Below, piece after piece: positions 27,997 to 37,082 of a stretch of 64,000 bases of DNA. This stretch comes from Sphingobacterium sp. UBA7855 (GTDB lineage: Bacteria > Bacteroidota > Bacteroidia > Sphingobacteriales > Sphingobacteriaceae). The position numbers were made by a program, and so were the translations under genes. The stretch is taken from NCBI GenBank assembly GCA_002500745.1, contig DLST01000020.1, positions 248,001 to 312,000 on the forward strand, given 5' to 3'. Each line of letters opens with the position of its first letter. Position 1 is the first letter of the stretch. Under the pieces are notes generated by a model. It worked only from the letters and a program-made list of their open reading frames with translations, was not told where the DNA came from and did no database searches.

Positions 27997-28065
27997 CAAA
28001 TATACAAATTCACTATTTTATTATTAAAAAAAATAAATTTTACACTAAATTAGCGCTAAAATAGT
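27997..28065. promoter_or_regulatory. Divergent rocD/lrp control region with 22-bp dyad
   Basis: A -7 box TATATTTG for rocD is read on the minus strand at 27997-28004, and a weaker TACCTTTT for the Lrp-type gene at 28071. Between them, 28044-28065 is a 22-base dyad ACTAAATTAGC / GCTAAAATAGT (9 of 11 arm positions match) centred on TTAGCGCTAA. Such imperfect AT-flanked dyads are what Lrp/AsnC dimers bind, so it is a good candidate for shared control and autoregulation. Confidence 0.55.
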
Positions 28066-28092
28066 AAAATTACCTTTTAAACGGATAAAAAA

Positions 28093-28545
28093 ATGAATAG
28101 TATTGATGAATTCGACCGCCAGATTTTGAAATATTTAGAACAAGATGGACGAATGGCCTACTCTGCGATAGCGACTGCTATGGGAGTTTCCAATACCATG
28201 ATTCATCAACGAATCATCCGCTTGACGGAGCAAGGAATACTGGCCGGTATAAAGCCTGTATTAAATGAAAAAAAGCTAGGCTATGATTGGGGTGCTTTTA
28301 CAGGGTTAAGTTTAGAAAAAGACCATGATTCGAGCCGAATTATTGAAGAACTTAAGAAAATACCAGAAGTTACAGAATGCTATTACATTACGGGCAATTA
28401 CACGCTATATGTAAAAATTATTGCTAAGAACCACGAACATATGCGACAATTGCTGTATGAAAAAATTGACAGCATTCCTGGGATTGCAAAAACGGATTCG
28501 ATCATTGAATTAGGCTGTGCTTTCAAACGTAATATGATATTTTAA
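28093..28545 (+). CDS. Lrp/AsnC-family regulator
   Basis: 150 residues. N-terminal HTH (1-60): DEFDRQILKYLEQDGRMAYS, IATAMGVSNTMIHQRIIRL, then TEQGILAGIKPVLN. C-terminal RAM ligand-binding domain (65-145): AFTGLSLEKDHDSSRIIEEL, VTECYYITGNYTLYVKIIA, ending GIAKTDSIIELGCAFKR. The family senses amino acids and forms octamers. Its location, divergent from arginine catabolism genes, suggests that it is the local activator or repressor responding to arginine, ornithine or a related amino acid (inference). Confidence 0.9.
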   Translation: MNSIDEFDRQILKYLEQDGRMAYSAIATAMGVSNTMIHQRIIRLTEQGILAGIKPVLNEKKLGYDWGAFTGLSLEKDHDSSRIIEELKKIPEVTECYYITGNYTLYVKIIAKNHEHMRQLLYEKIDSIPGIAKTDSIIELGCAFKRNMIF

Positions 28546-28564
28546 TTACGAAGAGATAGCTACG

Positions 28565-28590
28565 GGATCCTGAAGATAAATTTCAGGGTC
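28565..28590. terminator. Hairpin between convergent genes
   Basis: Stem GATCCTGAA / TTTCAGGGTC with a 6-base loop (one G-T pair), located between the ends of the Lrp-type gene and the convergent small ORF. No strong T-run on either strand; possible shared terminator. Confidence 0.4.
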
Positions 28591-28596
28591 TCCACA

Positions 28597-28782
28597 TTAC
28601 CTACCAATATTCGCCAATTCTTCTTCAGTCCAGTAGATCAATTCTCGCAATACATATACATTTTCATAGCTTCCTAACCCATCAATGTATTCCCATAAAT
28701 CACCTTCAACCTTTACTGGCCTTCCATGATGAATGAGGTCATATCCATTATCCAACCAATTTTGTACCTGCTCTTTATCCAT
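28597..28782 (-). CDS. Small hypothetical protein (61 residues)
   Basis: An acidic, tryptophan-rich small protein (MDKEQVQNWLDNGYDLIHHG, then RPVKVEGDLWEYIDGLGSYE, ending YWTEEELANIGR). Its composition is that of a real soluble protein, with a good amphipathic start and no repeats. I do not recognise the family. It is convergent with the Lrp-type gene and separated from the next + strand gene by 194 bases, which contain a 9-base perfect hairpin (28854-28879) and a short CAACTC/GAGTTG hairpin (28898-28912). Confidence 0.55.
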   Translation of the reverse strand: MDKEQVQNWLDNGYDLIHHGRPVKVEGDLWEYIDGLGSYENVYVLRELIYWTEEELANIGR

Positions 28783-28976
28783 CTTTATAAAAACTTATTG
28801 TTAGTAATCTCAACATGTCTCTATCAAATATAATGTATTTTACTATGGCTACCAAGTAAACTAAAATTTCAGTTTACTTTTTAAATACTCGCTTTCGCAA
28901 CTCAACGAGTTGTCGGGTTAATTGACGAATTTCAAAAATAAAAAGGTATCTTCGTATAACATCATATATAATTATT

Positions 28977-29219
28977 ATGGCAGATTTTTTTTATGTTGGA
29001 CGCGAAGGTGAAGATGAATTACTCGAACTTGTAGCTGTATCGACCATCCAATCCCTTCTATATTTCCAGGATGCAGATCAAGAGGATTTTACGACGATAA
29101 AAACCGCTCTAGATCAAAATTTTATTGTCGAGGAAGATCTTATTACAGTGGCAGATACACTCCGATTGGATCAATCCATTGTTCGTTTTACTCCTGGAAA
29201 ACCCAATTACAGAGATTGA
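28977..29219 (+). CDS. Small acidic hypothetical protein (80 residues)
   Basis: 80 residues with an excess of Asp and Glu (FYVGREGEDELLELVAVSTI, DADQEDFTTIKTALDQNFIV) and a predicted helix-rich fold. No signal peptide, cysteine or known motif. The composition is protein-like throughout, so I regard it as a real gene of unknown function. The Rossmann-fold gene follows 79 bases downstream on the same strand and may be cotranscribed. Confidence 0.55.
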   Translation: MADFFYVGREGEDELLELVAVSTIQSLLYFQDADQEDFTTIKTALDQNFIVEEDLITVADTLRLDQSIVRFTPGKPNYRD

Positions 29220-29298
29220 TACGGTGTCATCAGAGCAAATCACGCTGAGCAAGACAATTCATTCAACTTTATTATCAACGAAATAACGAACAGAAACA

Positions 29299-29955
29299 AT
29301 GAAGGTAGTTTTAATTGGTGGTTCAGGTGCTACAGGAAGGGCGCTTGTTCAATTGATGATGAAATATGACAAAATTACAGAAATTGTTGTTTTATTACGG
29401 CGCATCTCTTTCGAGGAGCATACCAAATTAAAACAGGTCATCGTTGATTTTGATCATTTAACTGACTTTGAACAACACATTCAGGGCGATGTTGGTATTT
29501 CATGTCTTGGCACCACATTAAAGGATGCAGGAAGTAAAGAAGCACAATGGAAAATCGATCACGATCTTAATTTGCAATTCGCAGCATTGGCAAAGAAAAA
29601 TGGTCTTTCTACCTTTATCTTGTTGTCGGCTGTACACGCTGATCCCACATCGAAATTTTTCTACAACCGCATGAAAGGGAGCCTTGAGCAAGATGTTAAG
29701 GCCCTTAATTTCAATAGACTTATTATAGTACAGCCAGGCGCACTGATCCGGCCGAATACCGATCGCCTTGGTGAAAAAGCTGCGATAACTGCGCTTCGTA
29801 TCTTCAATAAGATAGGCTTGTTAAAAGCATACCAGGCGTTGTCTGTAGTGCAGGTTTCAAATGCCATGTTACAAGCGATCAACCACTATATGGAAGGCAA
29901 TCATACGCTAACCGTAGAAGAAATTAAGGAATTAGCGACAGAAACCATTGGATAG
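29299..29955 (+). CDS. NAD(P)-binding Rossmann protein, atypical SDR (HTATIP2-like)
   Basis: 218 residues. The N-terminus has the nucleotide-binding motif MKVVLIGGSGATGRALVQL (GGxGATG), followed by VDFDHL and a DVGISCLGTTLKDAGSKEAQ segment, which recalls the CC3/TIP30 (HTATIP2) group of atypical short-chain dehydrogenases. The FILLSAVHADPTSKFFYNRM stretch has the conserved Ser and Tyr-x3-Lys-like positions in changed form (YNRMKG). These small proteins bind NADPH and have no agreed enzymatic role. Probably monocistronic or joined to the small acidic gene. Confidence 0.75.
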   Translation: MKVVLIGGSGATGRALVQLMMKYDKITEIVVLLRRISFEEHTKLKQVIVDFDHLTDFEQHIQGDVGISCLGTTLKDAGSKEAQWKIDHDLNLQFAALAKKNGLSTFILLSAVHADPTSKFFYNRMKGSLEQDVKALNFNRLIIVQPGALIRPNTDRLGEKAAITALRIFNKIGLLKAYQALSVVQVSNAMLQAINHYMEGNHTLTVEEIKELATETIG

Positions 29956-30020
29956 TTAGAAGCCACTTTATTTCTGCTAACGGAAAACTTGGATAAATTA
30001 CAAATGGGTCTAAACAAAAC

Positions 30021-30045
30021 AATCCCCAAGAATATCTTGGGGATT
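30021..30045 (-). terminator. Terminator of the tRNA-Thr cluster
   Basis: Perfect 10-base inverted repeat AATCCCCAAG / CTTGGGGATT with a 5-base loop. On the minus strand it is followed by TGTTTTGTTT, so it ends the tRNA transcript, which is read from right to left. Confidence 0.8.
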
Positions 30046-30050
30046 GTCTG

Positions 30051-30123
<73 letters not shown>

Positions 30124-30156
30124 TTTCAATTGAATTTTAATGAGTGTCGCTCAAGG

Positions 30157-30229
<73 letters not shown>

Positions 30230-30265
30230 TTTTTAAAGAAGTTTCAATGCTTGTGGCATAAATAG

Positions 30266-30338
<73 letters not shown>

Positions 30339-30608
30339 GTTACTTCTTTTCAATCTTAATTACGGCTCACCGTTTTAAGATGTTGCAAATATCGAAACCC
30401 TACATCAAAATTGCAAGTCAAAAACAAGAATTTTCTACAGCAGCAAGGCAAATATTTAAAAATCAAGCGCATTATTTTTAAGGACTGAAAATTTGTCATG
30501 ATTCAACAAATAATATTGCCATTTTTTCCGAAATGTAGTTAAAAACCCAACTGGCACTTCAATTGTTATAATCCAACATATCAACAAAACTTTAATTAAG
30601 ACAATAAA

Positions 30609-33206
30609 ATGAATTTTAACAATTATACAATTAAAGCGCAAGAGGCCATACAAAAGGCGTCTGAAATTGCTGCTGGCCATCAGCAACAGGCGATTGAGAC
30701 AGCGCATATTTTAAAAGCTTTACTCGCTGTGGATGAAAACGTTGTCAGCCACTTATTGAAAAAATTAAATGTTAACATCAGCTATCTTGGAACTGAACTT
30801 GACAAACAAGTTGAGGGTTTTCCTAAAGTTAGCGGTAGTAATATTTATTTAAGTAGTGAGGCAAATAATGCGTTGCAGAAAGCACAAGGTTATTTAAAGG
30901 AATTTAATGATGAGTTTGTGTCTGTTGAGCACCTATTGCTCGGTATCTTGGCAAGTTCCGATAAGACATCAACTTTACTAAAATCACAGGGTGTTACTGA
31001 AAAAGATCTGAAGACAGCTATCAAAGAGTTACGTGGAAATAGTCGAGTAACCGATCAGAATGCTGAAGCCACCTACAATGCGCTAGGAAAATATGCACGA
31101 AATTTAAATGAATATGCGGAGTCAGGAAAGCTGGATCCAGTTATCGGTCGTGATGAGGAAATCAGACGCGTGATGCAAATCCTCTCCCGCCGCACCAAAA
31201 ACAACCCAATACTTGTTGGTGAACCTGGGGTTGGTAAGACGGCTATTGCAGAAGGCATCGCTTACCGAATTATCAAAGGCGATGCACCCGAAAATTTAAA
31301 ATCTAAAACTGTTTTTTCTTTGGATATGGGTGCGTTGGTTGCCGGAGCCAAATACAAAGGTGAATTTGAAGAACGTTTAAAAGCGGTTGTAAAGGAAGTT
31401 ACAGATTCCAACGGAGACATTATACTATTTATCGATGAAATACACACATTAGTAGGCGCAGGTGGCGGTGAAGGTGCGATGGATGCGGCTAATATCCTCA
31501 AGCCAGCATTGGCAAGAGGTGAATTGCGTGCTATTGGTGCTACAACGCTGAATGAATACCAAAAATACTTTGAGAAAGATAAAGCACTGGAACGTAGATT
31601 CCAAAAAGTTATGGTGGAAGAACCGGATACCCAAGATGCAATTTCCATCCTTAGGGGCTTAAAAGAACGATACGAAACGCACCATAAAGTACGCATCCTG
31701 GATGAATCAATTATCGCAGCAGTGGAATTATCGCAGCGCTATATTGCCGATCGCTTTTTACCGGATAAAGCAATTGACTTGATTGATGAAGCTGCATCTA
31801 AACTACGGCTTGAAATGGACTCCGTACCGGAGGCAGTGGACGAGCTTGAACGACGCATCATGCAGTTGGAAATTGAGCGAGAGGCTTTGAAGCGTGAAAA
31901 TGACGACAAAAAAGTTGCAGAGCTTTCCGAAAGTATCGCTAATCTATCTGCAGAGCGCGATACCCTGAGAGCTTCTTGGCAAGAAGAAAAAAGCCTTGTT
32001 GACAATGTAAACCAAGAGATCGAGAACATTGAGAATTTTAAGCTCGAAGCTGAACAGGCAGAACGCTCCGGGGACTACGGAAAGGTGGCCGAACTTCGTT
32101 ATGGACGAATCAAAGAAGCACAAGAAAAGGTCGACAGGTTAAAGGCGGAACTTGCAGAAAAGCAAGAAAGCAAGCGGATGCTTAAAGAAGAAGTTACCTC
32201 TGAAGATATCGCAGATGTGGTCGCCAAATGGACTGGAATACCTGTGAGTAAGATGATCCAGTCCGAACGAGAGAAGTTATTAAATCTAGAAGAAGAACTG
32301 CATAAACGTGTTGCAGGTCAAGACGAGGCTATTGAAGCAATTTCCGACGCAATTCGTCGGTCACGCGCAGGTCTCAATGATGCGAAACGACCAATAGGAT
32401 CTTTTATATTTCTCGGTACTACTGGAGTCGGAAAGACCGAGCTTGCAAAAGCGCTCGCCGAATTTCTATTTGATGACGAGCAATCGATGGTTCGTATTGA
32501 TATGTCGGAATATCAAGAAAGGCATGCCGTATCACGTTTAATAGGTGCGCCTCCGGGATATGTAGGTTATGATGAAGGCGGACAGTTGACAGAGGCCGTG
32601 CGAAGAAGGCCCTACTCTGTGGTGTTATTAGATGAAATTGAAAAGGCGCATCCCGATGTATTTAATATTTTACTTCAGGTATTGGATGATGGGCACCTCA
32701 CAGACAACAAGGGCCGTACGGTGAACTTTAAAAATACAATTATCATCATGACATCAAATACAGGTTCGGCCATTATACAAGAGAATTTCAGTCACTTGAC
32801 CGACGATAATAGGGATGAAATTGTTGCTAAAACACGAAACGAGGTATTTGATGTTTTGAAACAGTCGATTCGTCCTGAGTTTTTGAACCGAATTGATGAG
32901 GTGATCATGTTTACACCACTGAGCCGTAACGAAATTGGAGACATTGTCCGTTTACAATTTGCCCATGTGCAAAGACAGTTAGCCGAACAGAATATATTTA
33001 TTACAGCTTCTGATGAAGCGATGGATTGGTTAGCGCAACTCGGTTATGATCCTATTTATGGAGCAAGACCGCTAAAACGTGTCATTCAAAAAAGGATTTT
33101 AAACGAACTGTCAAAGGAGATTTTATCCGGAAAAGTAAGTCGCGATTCCATTATTCGCCTGGATGTATTCGATGGTAAATTTGTCTTTATCAACAAAAAT
33201 GAGTAA
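30609..33206 (+). CDS. clpB: Chaperone ClpB (disaggregase)
   Basis: 865 residues, full length. N-terminal double Clp repeat domain (1-145), AAA1 with [13 protein letters not shown] (204-216), [19 protein letters not shown] and the arginine finger region, a coiled-coil middle domain (about 410-530; rich in E, K and L), then AAA2 with [14 protein letters not shown] (about 603) and [16 protein letters not shown], and the sensor 2 motif [10 protein letters not shown]. No IGF/IGL loop for ClpP is visible, so it is ClpB rather than ClpA/C. A hexameric ATP-driven unfoldase that rescues aggregated proteins with DnaK. Single-gene transcript ending at a strong terminator. Confidence 0.96.
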   Translation: MNFNNYTIKAQEAIQKASEIAAGHQQQAIETAHILKALLAVDENVVSHLLKKLNVNISYLGTELDKQVEGFPKVSGSNIYLSSEANNALQKAQGYLKEFNDEFVSVEHLLLGILASSDKTSTLLKSQGVTEKDLKTAIKELRGNSRVTDQNAEATYNALGKYARNLNEYAESGKLDPVIGRDEEIRRVMQILSRRTKNNPILVGEPGVGKTAIAEGIAYRIIKGDAPENLKSKTVFSLDMGALVAGAKYKGEFEERLKAVVKEVTDSNGDIILFIDEIHTLVGAGGGEGAMDAANILKPALARGELRAIGATTLNEYQKYFEKDKALERRFQKVMVEEPDTQDAISILRGLKERYETHHKVRILDESIIAAVELSQRYIADRFLPDKAIDLIDEAASKLRLEMDSVPEAVDELERRIMQLEIEREALKRENDDKKVAELSESIANLSAERDTLRASWQEEKSLVDNVNQEIENIENFKLEAEQAERSGDYGKVAELRYGRIKEAQEKVDRLKAELAEKQESKRMLKEEVTSEDIADVVAKWTGIPVSKMIQSEREKLLNLEEELHKRVAGQDEAIEAISDAIRRSRAGLNDAKRPIGSFIFLGTTGVGKTELAKALAEFLFDDEQSMVRIDMSEYQERHAVSRLIGAPPGYVGYDEGGQLTEAVRRRPYSVVLLDEIEKAHPDVFNILLQVLDDGHLTDNKGRTVNFKNTIIIMTSNTGSAIIQENFSHLTDDNRDEIVAKTRNEVFDVLKQSIRPEFLNRIDEVIMFTPLSRNEIGDIVRLQFAHVQRQLAEQNIFITASDEAMDWLAQLGYDPIYGARPLKRVIQKRILNELSKEILSGKVSRDSIIRLDVFDGKFVFINKNE

Positions 33207-33209
33207 TTA

Positions 33210-33247
33210 AACAAGAACGCCCGAGTATTTTGTCGGGCGTTCTTGTT
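33210..33247 (+). terminator. Terminator after clpB
   Basis: Inverted repeat of 15 bases per arm (AACAAGAACGCCCGA / TCGGGCGTTCTTGTT) with an 8-base loop, beginning 4 bases after the clpB stop codon. The symmetry could also serve the convergent thioredoxin-like gene. Confidence 0.85.
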
Positions 33248-33260
33248 TAATATATACTAT

Positions 33261-33755
33261 TTAAATTTTCACACCTAAGACTTTTAGCAGCTTATTTACG
33301 TCTTCTTCGCCATCTAAATGCTGCATGAGTAACTTCGTCCTCGCATCGTAAATATACAATGAAGGGTAGTTGGTAGGTTTAAACTTTTCGATGAACTGCG
33401 TACCGCTATCAAATAAGAATTTAACATTTGAGGCATTTTTCAAGGCCTTTGCATGCATGTTAATGAACCCATCGACATATTGTTTATCATTCATCGAAAT
33501 AAAGTAAAATGATGTATTCTTTAATTTGGTCAAATTTTGCGCAACACCAGCACCCATTTTTTGACAGTGTCCGCAACCGGGGTCATAAAAATTCAAAACG
33601 ATATATCCAGATTTTGGAAGTTTATCAGAATCAAATTTGCCGGTCTGATAGACCTCGTCGAATGTAAACGGCGGAAGTGTTTTGGGAGCCTGCGCAAAGG
33701 CTGGTTGAAACAAAAAAGAAATACTGACAAAAATTAGGGAATAGAGAAATTTCAT
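33261..33755 (-). CDS. Secreted thioredoxin-like protein
   Basis: 164 residues with a signal peptide (MKFLYSLIFVSISFLFQPAF, AQ) and a thioredoxin fold of the TlpA/DsbE or AhpC-TSA side: VLNFYDPGCGHCQKMG with a C-G-H-C redox motif, then FYFISMNDKQYVDGFI, KFLFDSGTQFIEKFK, and the cis-proline loop TNYPSLYIYD. It probably keeps periplasmic thiols reduced or supports cytochrome biogenesis. Monocistronic on the minus strand, convergent with clpB. Partners are unknown. Confidence 0.8.
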   Translation of the reverse strand: MKFLYSLIFVSISFLFQPAFAQAPKTLPPFTFDEVYQTGKFDSDKLPKSGYIVLNFYDPGCGHCQKMGAGVAQNLTKLKNTSFYFISMNDKQYVDGFINMHAKALKNASNVKFLFDSGTQFIEKFKPTNYPSLYIYDARTKLLMQHLDGEEDVNKLLKVLGVKI

Positions 33756-33913
33756 GTTAAAAAATTTTAAACCAATAGTAACCGTTCAATTAATTTCGAT
33801 TAATAATACTTAAAAATATGGTTTATTCGACTATTGTTTTAGTTTTTTTACAAAAATTCCGTAAGTTTGGGCTAATTTTTAAATCGATCAAATCTAATTA
33901 ATATTCATCAATC

Positions 33914-34486
33914 GTGAAAAAAAGAATTGCTATTTTTGCTTCAGGTTCAGGCTCCAATGCGCAAAAAATCATGGAACATTTCAAGTATTCGGACGAAGCT
34001 GAGGTCGCCTTGATTCTATCCAATAATCCAGATGCTTACGTTATTCAACGAGCCGATAATTTCGAAATACCTGCACATATTTTTGATCGTGAGGAATTTT
34101 ACAACACCGACAATGTTGTGAATATTCTTAAAAACTTAAATATTGATCTGATCGTGTTAGCTGGTTTTTTATGGCTTGTGCCCAATAATCTTCTGAAAGC
34201 TTTTCCAAATCAAATCATTAATATTCATCCCGCTCTGCTACCAAAATACGGGGGTAAAGGGATGTATGGCGACCATGTTCATCGGGCTGTTCTAGCAAAT
34301 AAAGAAGAAGAGCACGGGATTACAATTCACTTCGCGAATGAGCATTTCGATGAGGGAGAAATTATCTATCAAGCACGGTTCAAAGTTGATTCAAATGATA
34401 CCCTTGACACCATAAAATTTAAAGGGCAGCAACTGGAACATCAACATTTCCCAAAAGTCATTGAAAATCTCATCAAAAAAATGTAA
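33914..34486 (+). CDS. purN: Phosphoribosylglycinamide formyltransferase PurN
   Basis: 190 residues with a GTG start. Catalyses the third step of purine synthesis, using 10-formyl-THF to formylate GAR. Seen: FASGSGSNAQKIMEHF (nucleotide loop), the LVLAGFLWLVPNN segment, NIHPALLPKYGGKGMYG with the catalytic asparagine and histidine, VHRAVL, and HFANEHFDEGEIIYQARF with the catalytic aspartate. The GGKGMYGxxVH form is the Bacteroidota-type variant. It is a single gene, followed at once by a small Cys-rich ORF. Confidence 0.93.
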   Translation: MKKRIAIFASGSGSNAQKIMEHFKYSDEAEVALILSNNPDAYVIQRADNFEIPAHIFDREEFYNTDNVVNILKNLNIDLIVLAGFLWLVPNNLLKAFPNQIINIHPALLPKYGGKGMYGDHVHRAVLANKEEEHGITIHFANEHFDEGEIIYQARFKVDSNDTLDTIKFKGQQLEHQHFPKVIENLIKKM

Positions 34487-34536
34487 AAACGAAGATATTA
34501 TTTAGAACTGTTTTAAACAAATTGTAACTTTGTGGC

Positions 34537-34719
34537 ATGAACGAAATTATTGAAACTGCGATAGAGTCAGATGGGTCGGACAGCAAAGGTGGTTTGTTTC
34601 TGTTTAGAAACACTGCAATGAACCCATTTTCTGACTTTTCCTGCGCCTGCTTTAAAAAGTGTTGCAAAAAATACAAAGAAGGTAAACGCTGCAAGAAATG
34701 TCCCGGTCGGAAAAAATAG
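34537..34719 (+). CDS. 60-residue cysteine-rich small protein
   Basis: A small protein with an acidic N-terminal half (NEIIETAIESDGSDSKGG, LFLFRNTAMNPF) and a lysine-rich C-terminus carrying six cysteines in a compact pattern: C-A-C-F-K-K-C-C, then C-K-K-C-P. The pattern suggests a small metal-binding (Zn or Fe-S) or thiol module rather than chance coding. It is 50 bases after purN on the same strand and convergent with the MFS gene, whose stop is 13 bases away. I recall similar short proteins in Sphingobacteriales, but cannot verify this here, and the function is unknown. Confidence 0.6.
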   Translation: MNEIIETAIESDGSDSKGGLFLFRNTAMNPFSDFSCACFKKCCKKYKEGKRCKKCPGRKK

Positions 34720-34731
34720 TGTATTGTGGCA

Positions 34732-35964
34732 TTATTTCTCCTGATAATCCAAATCTTTATCAAAACTTTCTTCTAACTGGGTTAGTGAATAAATTGCTAT
34801 TCCCGAAAGAAGTAAAACCATTGTAATCGCTGCTGGTGCGATTCCAAGCGCGTTGACCAAATACCCATAGAGCATAGTGGAGGGAATGAGTGCACCTCGC
34901 ACAAAATTTGGTGCCGTTGTTGCAACAGTAGCGCGGAGATTCGTGCCAAATTGTTCCGCTGAAATCGTTACAAAAGTAGCCCAATACCCCACTCCTAATC
35001 CCATAATAAAAGCAAGAGTTAAGAACTTTGTAGCTGTGATACCATTACTCAGCAAATACACGAGGGAACTTCCGATGATAAATAACTGACAAATAAAGAC
35101 CACTTTTTTACGGGATTTTAAAACTTGCGCAAATACTCCGGCTAGTACATCCCCGATAGAAATACCAATATAGGTAAACATTACCCCCTGGCCGGCGCTT
35201 AGTGTATCGATAGCACCTAAAGCAACTCCTATTTCAGGAGCTTGTGTAACCAAAACACCCACAACAAACCAAATAGGAAGACCGATGCATAGGCAATTGA
35301 TATACCTTTTTAAACGGCTTCTATCGGTAAAAAGCATCCGGATATCTCCTCTCGTGATATCCGATTCATTTTGCTCTTGAAACAAACCTGACTCAAAAGA
35401 TCCAATACGCAAGAGTAATAACAGCAGGCCCATTCCCCCACCGACAAAGTAAGCTGTCCGCCAATCAAACTCTTCCGACACAAAATAGGCTAATACCGCT
35501 CCTATAACACCCACAGCAGCAACTAACATAGTGCCATAACCACGTTTTGATTTATGCATGCTTTCGGAAACCAGCGTAATTCCAGCCCCTAATTCCCCGG
35601 CCAAACCAATACCCGCTATAAAACGGATAATACCATAGATCAGTACATCCTGTACGAAGCCATTTGCAATATTTGCCAAGGAATATAAAAGAATCGATCC
35701 GAATAGTACTTTTAAACGCCCAAATTTATCGCCGATAATCCCCCAAATAATTCCCCCCAATAGCAAACCTCCCATTTGCATATTTAATACAAATTCACCT
35801 TGAACACGCATATCCGCTGCTGGAACGCCAATATCAGTGAAAGACTGAATACGGACAATGGAGAAAATTACTAAATCATAAATATCGACGAAGTAGCCCA
35901 ATGAAGCGATCATAATGAGTAACCATACTTTTCTGTCGGCTTGTTTTCCTTTTATTTCGGACAT
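34732..35964 (-). CDS. MFS transporter
   Basis: 410 residues, 12 predicted membrane helices, Major Facilitator Superfamily of the metabolite/H+ symporter-like type. Motif A is GDKFGRLKVLFGS after helix 2, and motif B-like sequence is in RFIAGIGLAGELGAGITLVS. The loop after helix 6 includes NESDITRGDIRMLF. The acidic residues in helix 1 (FVDIYDLVIF) fit proton-coupled uptake of a sugar or organic acid, but the substrate is not clear. No catabolic gene is adjacent. Divergent from the DUF4442 gene. Confidence 0.8.
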   Translation of the reverse strand: MSEIKGKQADRKVWLLIMIASLGYFVDIYDLVIFSIVRIQSFTDIGVPAADMRVQGEFVLNMQMGGLLLGGIIWGIIGDKFGRLKVLFGSILLYSLANIANGFVQDVLIYGIIRFIAGIGLAGELGAGITLVSESMHKSKRGYGTMLVAAVGVIGAVLAYFVSEEFDWRTAYFVGGGMGLLLLLLRIGSFESGLFQEQNESDITRGDIRMLFTDRSRLKRYINCLCIGLPIWFVVGVLVTQAPEIGVALGAIDTLSAGQGVMFTYIGISIGDVLAGVFAQVLKSRKKVVFICQLFIIGSSLVYLLSNGITATKFLTLAFIMGLGVGYWATFVTISAEQFGTNLRATVATTAPNFVRGALIPSTMLYGYLVNALGIAPAAITMVLLLSGIAIYSLTQLEESFDKDLDYQEK

Positions 35965-36056
35965 TTTAGGTTTCTTTAAGTTGTAAAAATACCATAGTGG
36001 AGCTATAAAACCAAGATTTCAAACAATAATCCGACACATTGTTCTATTTTTGTATC

Positions 36057-36554
36057 ATGAGATATAGTCCACTTGCCTTAACATGGCTATTACGCATTTA
36101 CCCCCCTTTTCTATTTCAGGGGATCTGGGTCAAAAAAATTAGCCCTGGCTTTCAGGGTGCCAAAGTAAAAATTTATAAGACACCCTTCAATATCAATACC
36201 AACAAAACATTATTCGGAGGAACGATATTTTCTGCAGCCGACCCGATCTTTCCTATCCTAATTGATCAATACCTTCAACAAATCGGTTTTAAGAAAACTG
36301 TAGCTTGGTTAAAATCATCGCAAATCGTTTTTAAAAAGCCAGGTAAAACGAGTGTAGAGTATAGTGTGGAGCTTTCCGATGAAATTCTTGAAGAATGTGC
36401 ACATACCATCCGAACAAAAGGTCGGGTAGTAAAAGACTTTTCATTAGAAATTAAAGACAAATCCGGCGACCTGTGCGCTACTGTACGTTGCGAAACCTAT
36501 ATTCGTGACTTGAATTTTACATTCCCTTCGAGAAATCGAAATGTTGAGCCATAA
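36057..36554 (+). CDS. DUF4442 hotdog-fold protein
   Basis: 165 residues from the ATG at 36057, which gives the usual start MRYSPLALTWLLRIYPPFLF; an ATG at 36039 is less likely. It carries a DUF4442 domain (hotdog thioesterase-like): NTNKTLFGGTIFSAADPIFP (hotdog helix with the Asp in place of the catalytic residue), then AWLKSSQIVFKKPGKTSVEY and CATVRCETYIRDL. Related proteins are predicted acyl-CoA or acyl-ACP binding proteins. Substrate not known. Confidence 0.8.
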   Translation: MRYSPLALTWLLRIYPPFLFQGIWVKKISPGFQGAKVKIYKTPFNINTNKTLFGGTIFSAADPIFPILIDQYLQQIGFKKTVAWLKSSQIVFKKPGKTSVEYSVELSDEILEECAHTIRTKGRVVKDFSLEIKDKSGDLCATVRCETYIRDLNFTFPSRNRNVEP

Positions 36555-36593
36555 GAAATTAATATCTTTGTCAAATTACCAAAAGATAACAAC

Positions 36594-37016
36594 ATGAATA
36601 AAATCGCGTTTGCTGCTATCGCATCGTTGGCAATAGCAGCATGTGGAACTCAGGGGAATGGTGAAACGACCGTGAAGGCCTTACAGGATTCAACAATTAA
36701 AATACATGACGAGATCATGCCTCAAATTGCTCATTTCGACCGCGATGCTGTCAAGATAGATTCCATTTTGGACAATTTAAAAGCTATGAAGACAGCTAAA
36801 CCTGATCTTGATACGAATTCAACGAGAAAAGAGCTCAGTATTTTGAAAGCTAATTTAGAGAGCGCTACAGAACATATGATGGACTGGATGAAGGGATATA
36901 ATCCTGATTCTACAGATGTTAAATATTTTGAAACGGAACTTCAAAAGGTAAGTGATATGAAAAAGATATTTGATAATGTTTCGAAAGAGAGCCACGAAAA
37001 ATTAAAGAGTTTTTAA
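36594..37016 (+). CDS. Small lipoprotein of the SCO/cytochrome c cluster
   Basis: 140 residues: lipoprotein signal ending in AIAACGTQGNG (Cys17), then a mostly helical region with coiled-coil character (KALQDSTIKIHDEIMPQIAH, DSILDNLKAMKTAK, ESATEHMMDWMKGYNPDSTD). Proteins of this kind are found beside SCO and cytochrome c genes in Bacteroidota and are often mis-annotated as viral A-type inclusion proteins. A periplasmic helper for copper or oxidase assembly is possible, from context only. Confidence 0.7.
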   Translation: MNKIAFAAIASLAIAACGTQGNGETTVKALQDSTIKIHDEIMPQIAHFDRDAVKIDSILDNLKAMKTAKPDLDTNSTRKELSILKANLESATEHMMDWMKGYNPDSTDVKYFETELQKVSDMKKIFDNVSKESHEKLKSF

Positions 37017-37082
37017 ACGAATACATTCCATTTGAATAAGCCCGACATTTGACAGCACGAACATTCGCGTGTTCGCAAAAAA

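Noticed and set aside
28854..28912. Two small hairpins (AAGTAAACT/AGTTTACTT and CAACTC/GAGTTG) between small unknown genes
   Set aside because: Too short and without T-runs in the needed orientation to call as terminators or operators; AT-rich chance is likely.
30456..30707. 83-residue minus-strand frame before clpB
   Set aside because: It overlaps the clpB N-terminus antisense and has no recognisable domain.
34473..34763. 96-residue minus-strand frame covering the cysteine-rich gene
   Set aside because: It overlaps the purN end, the Cys-rich gene and the MFS end, and has no motif; treated as antisense of the small gene.
36039..36056. Upstream ATG of the DUF4442 gene
   Set aside because: Only adds MFYFCI, not found at family N-termini; the ATG at 36057 fits better.
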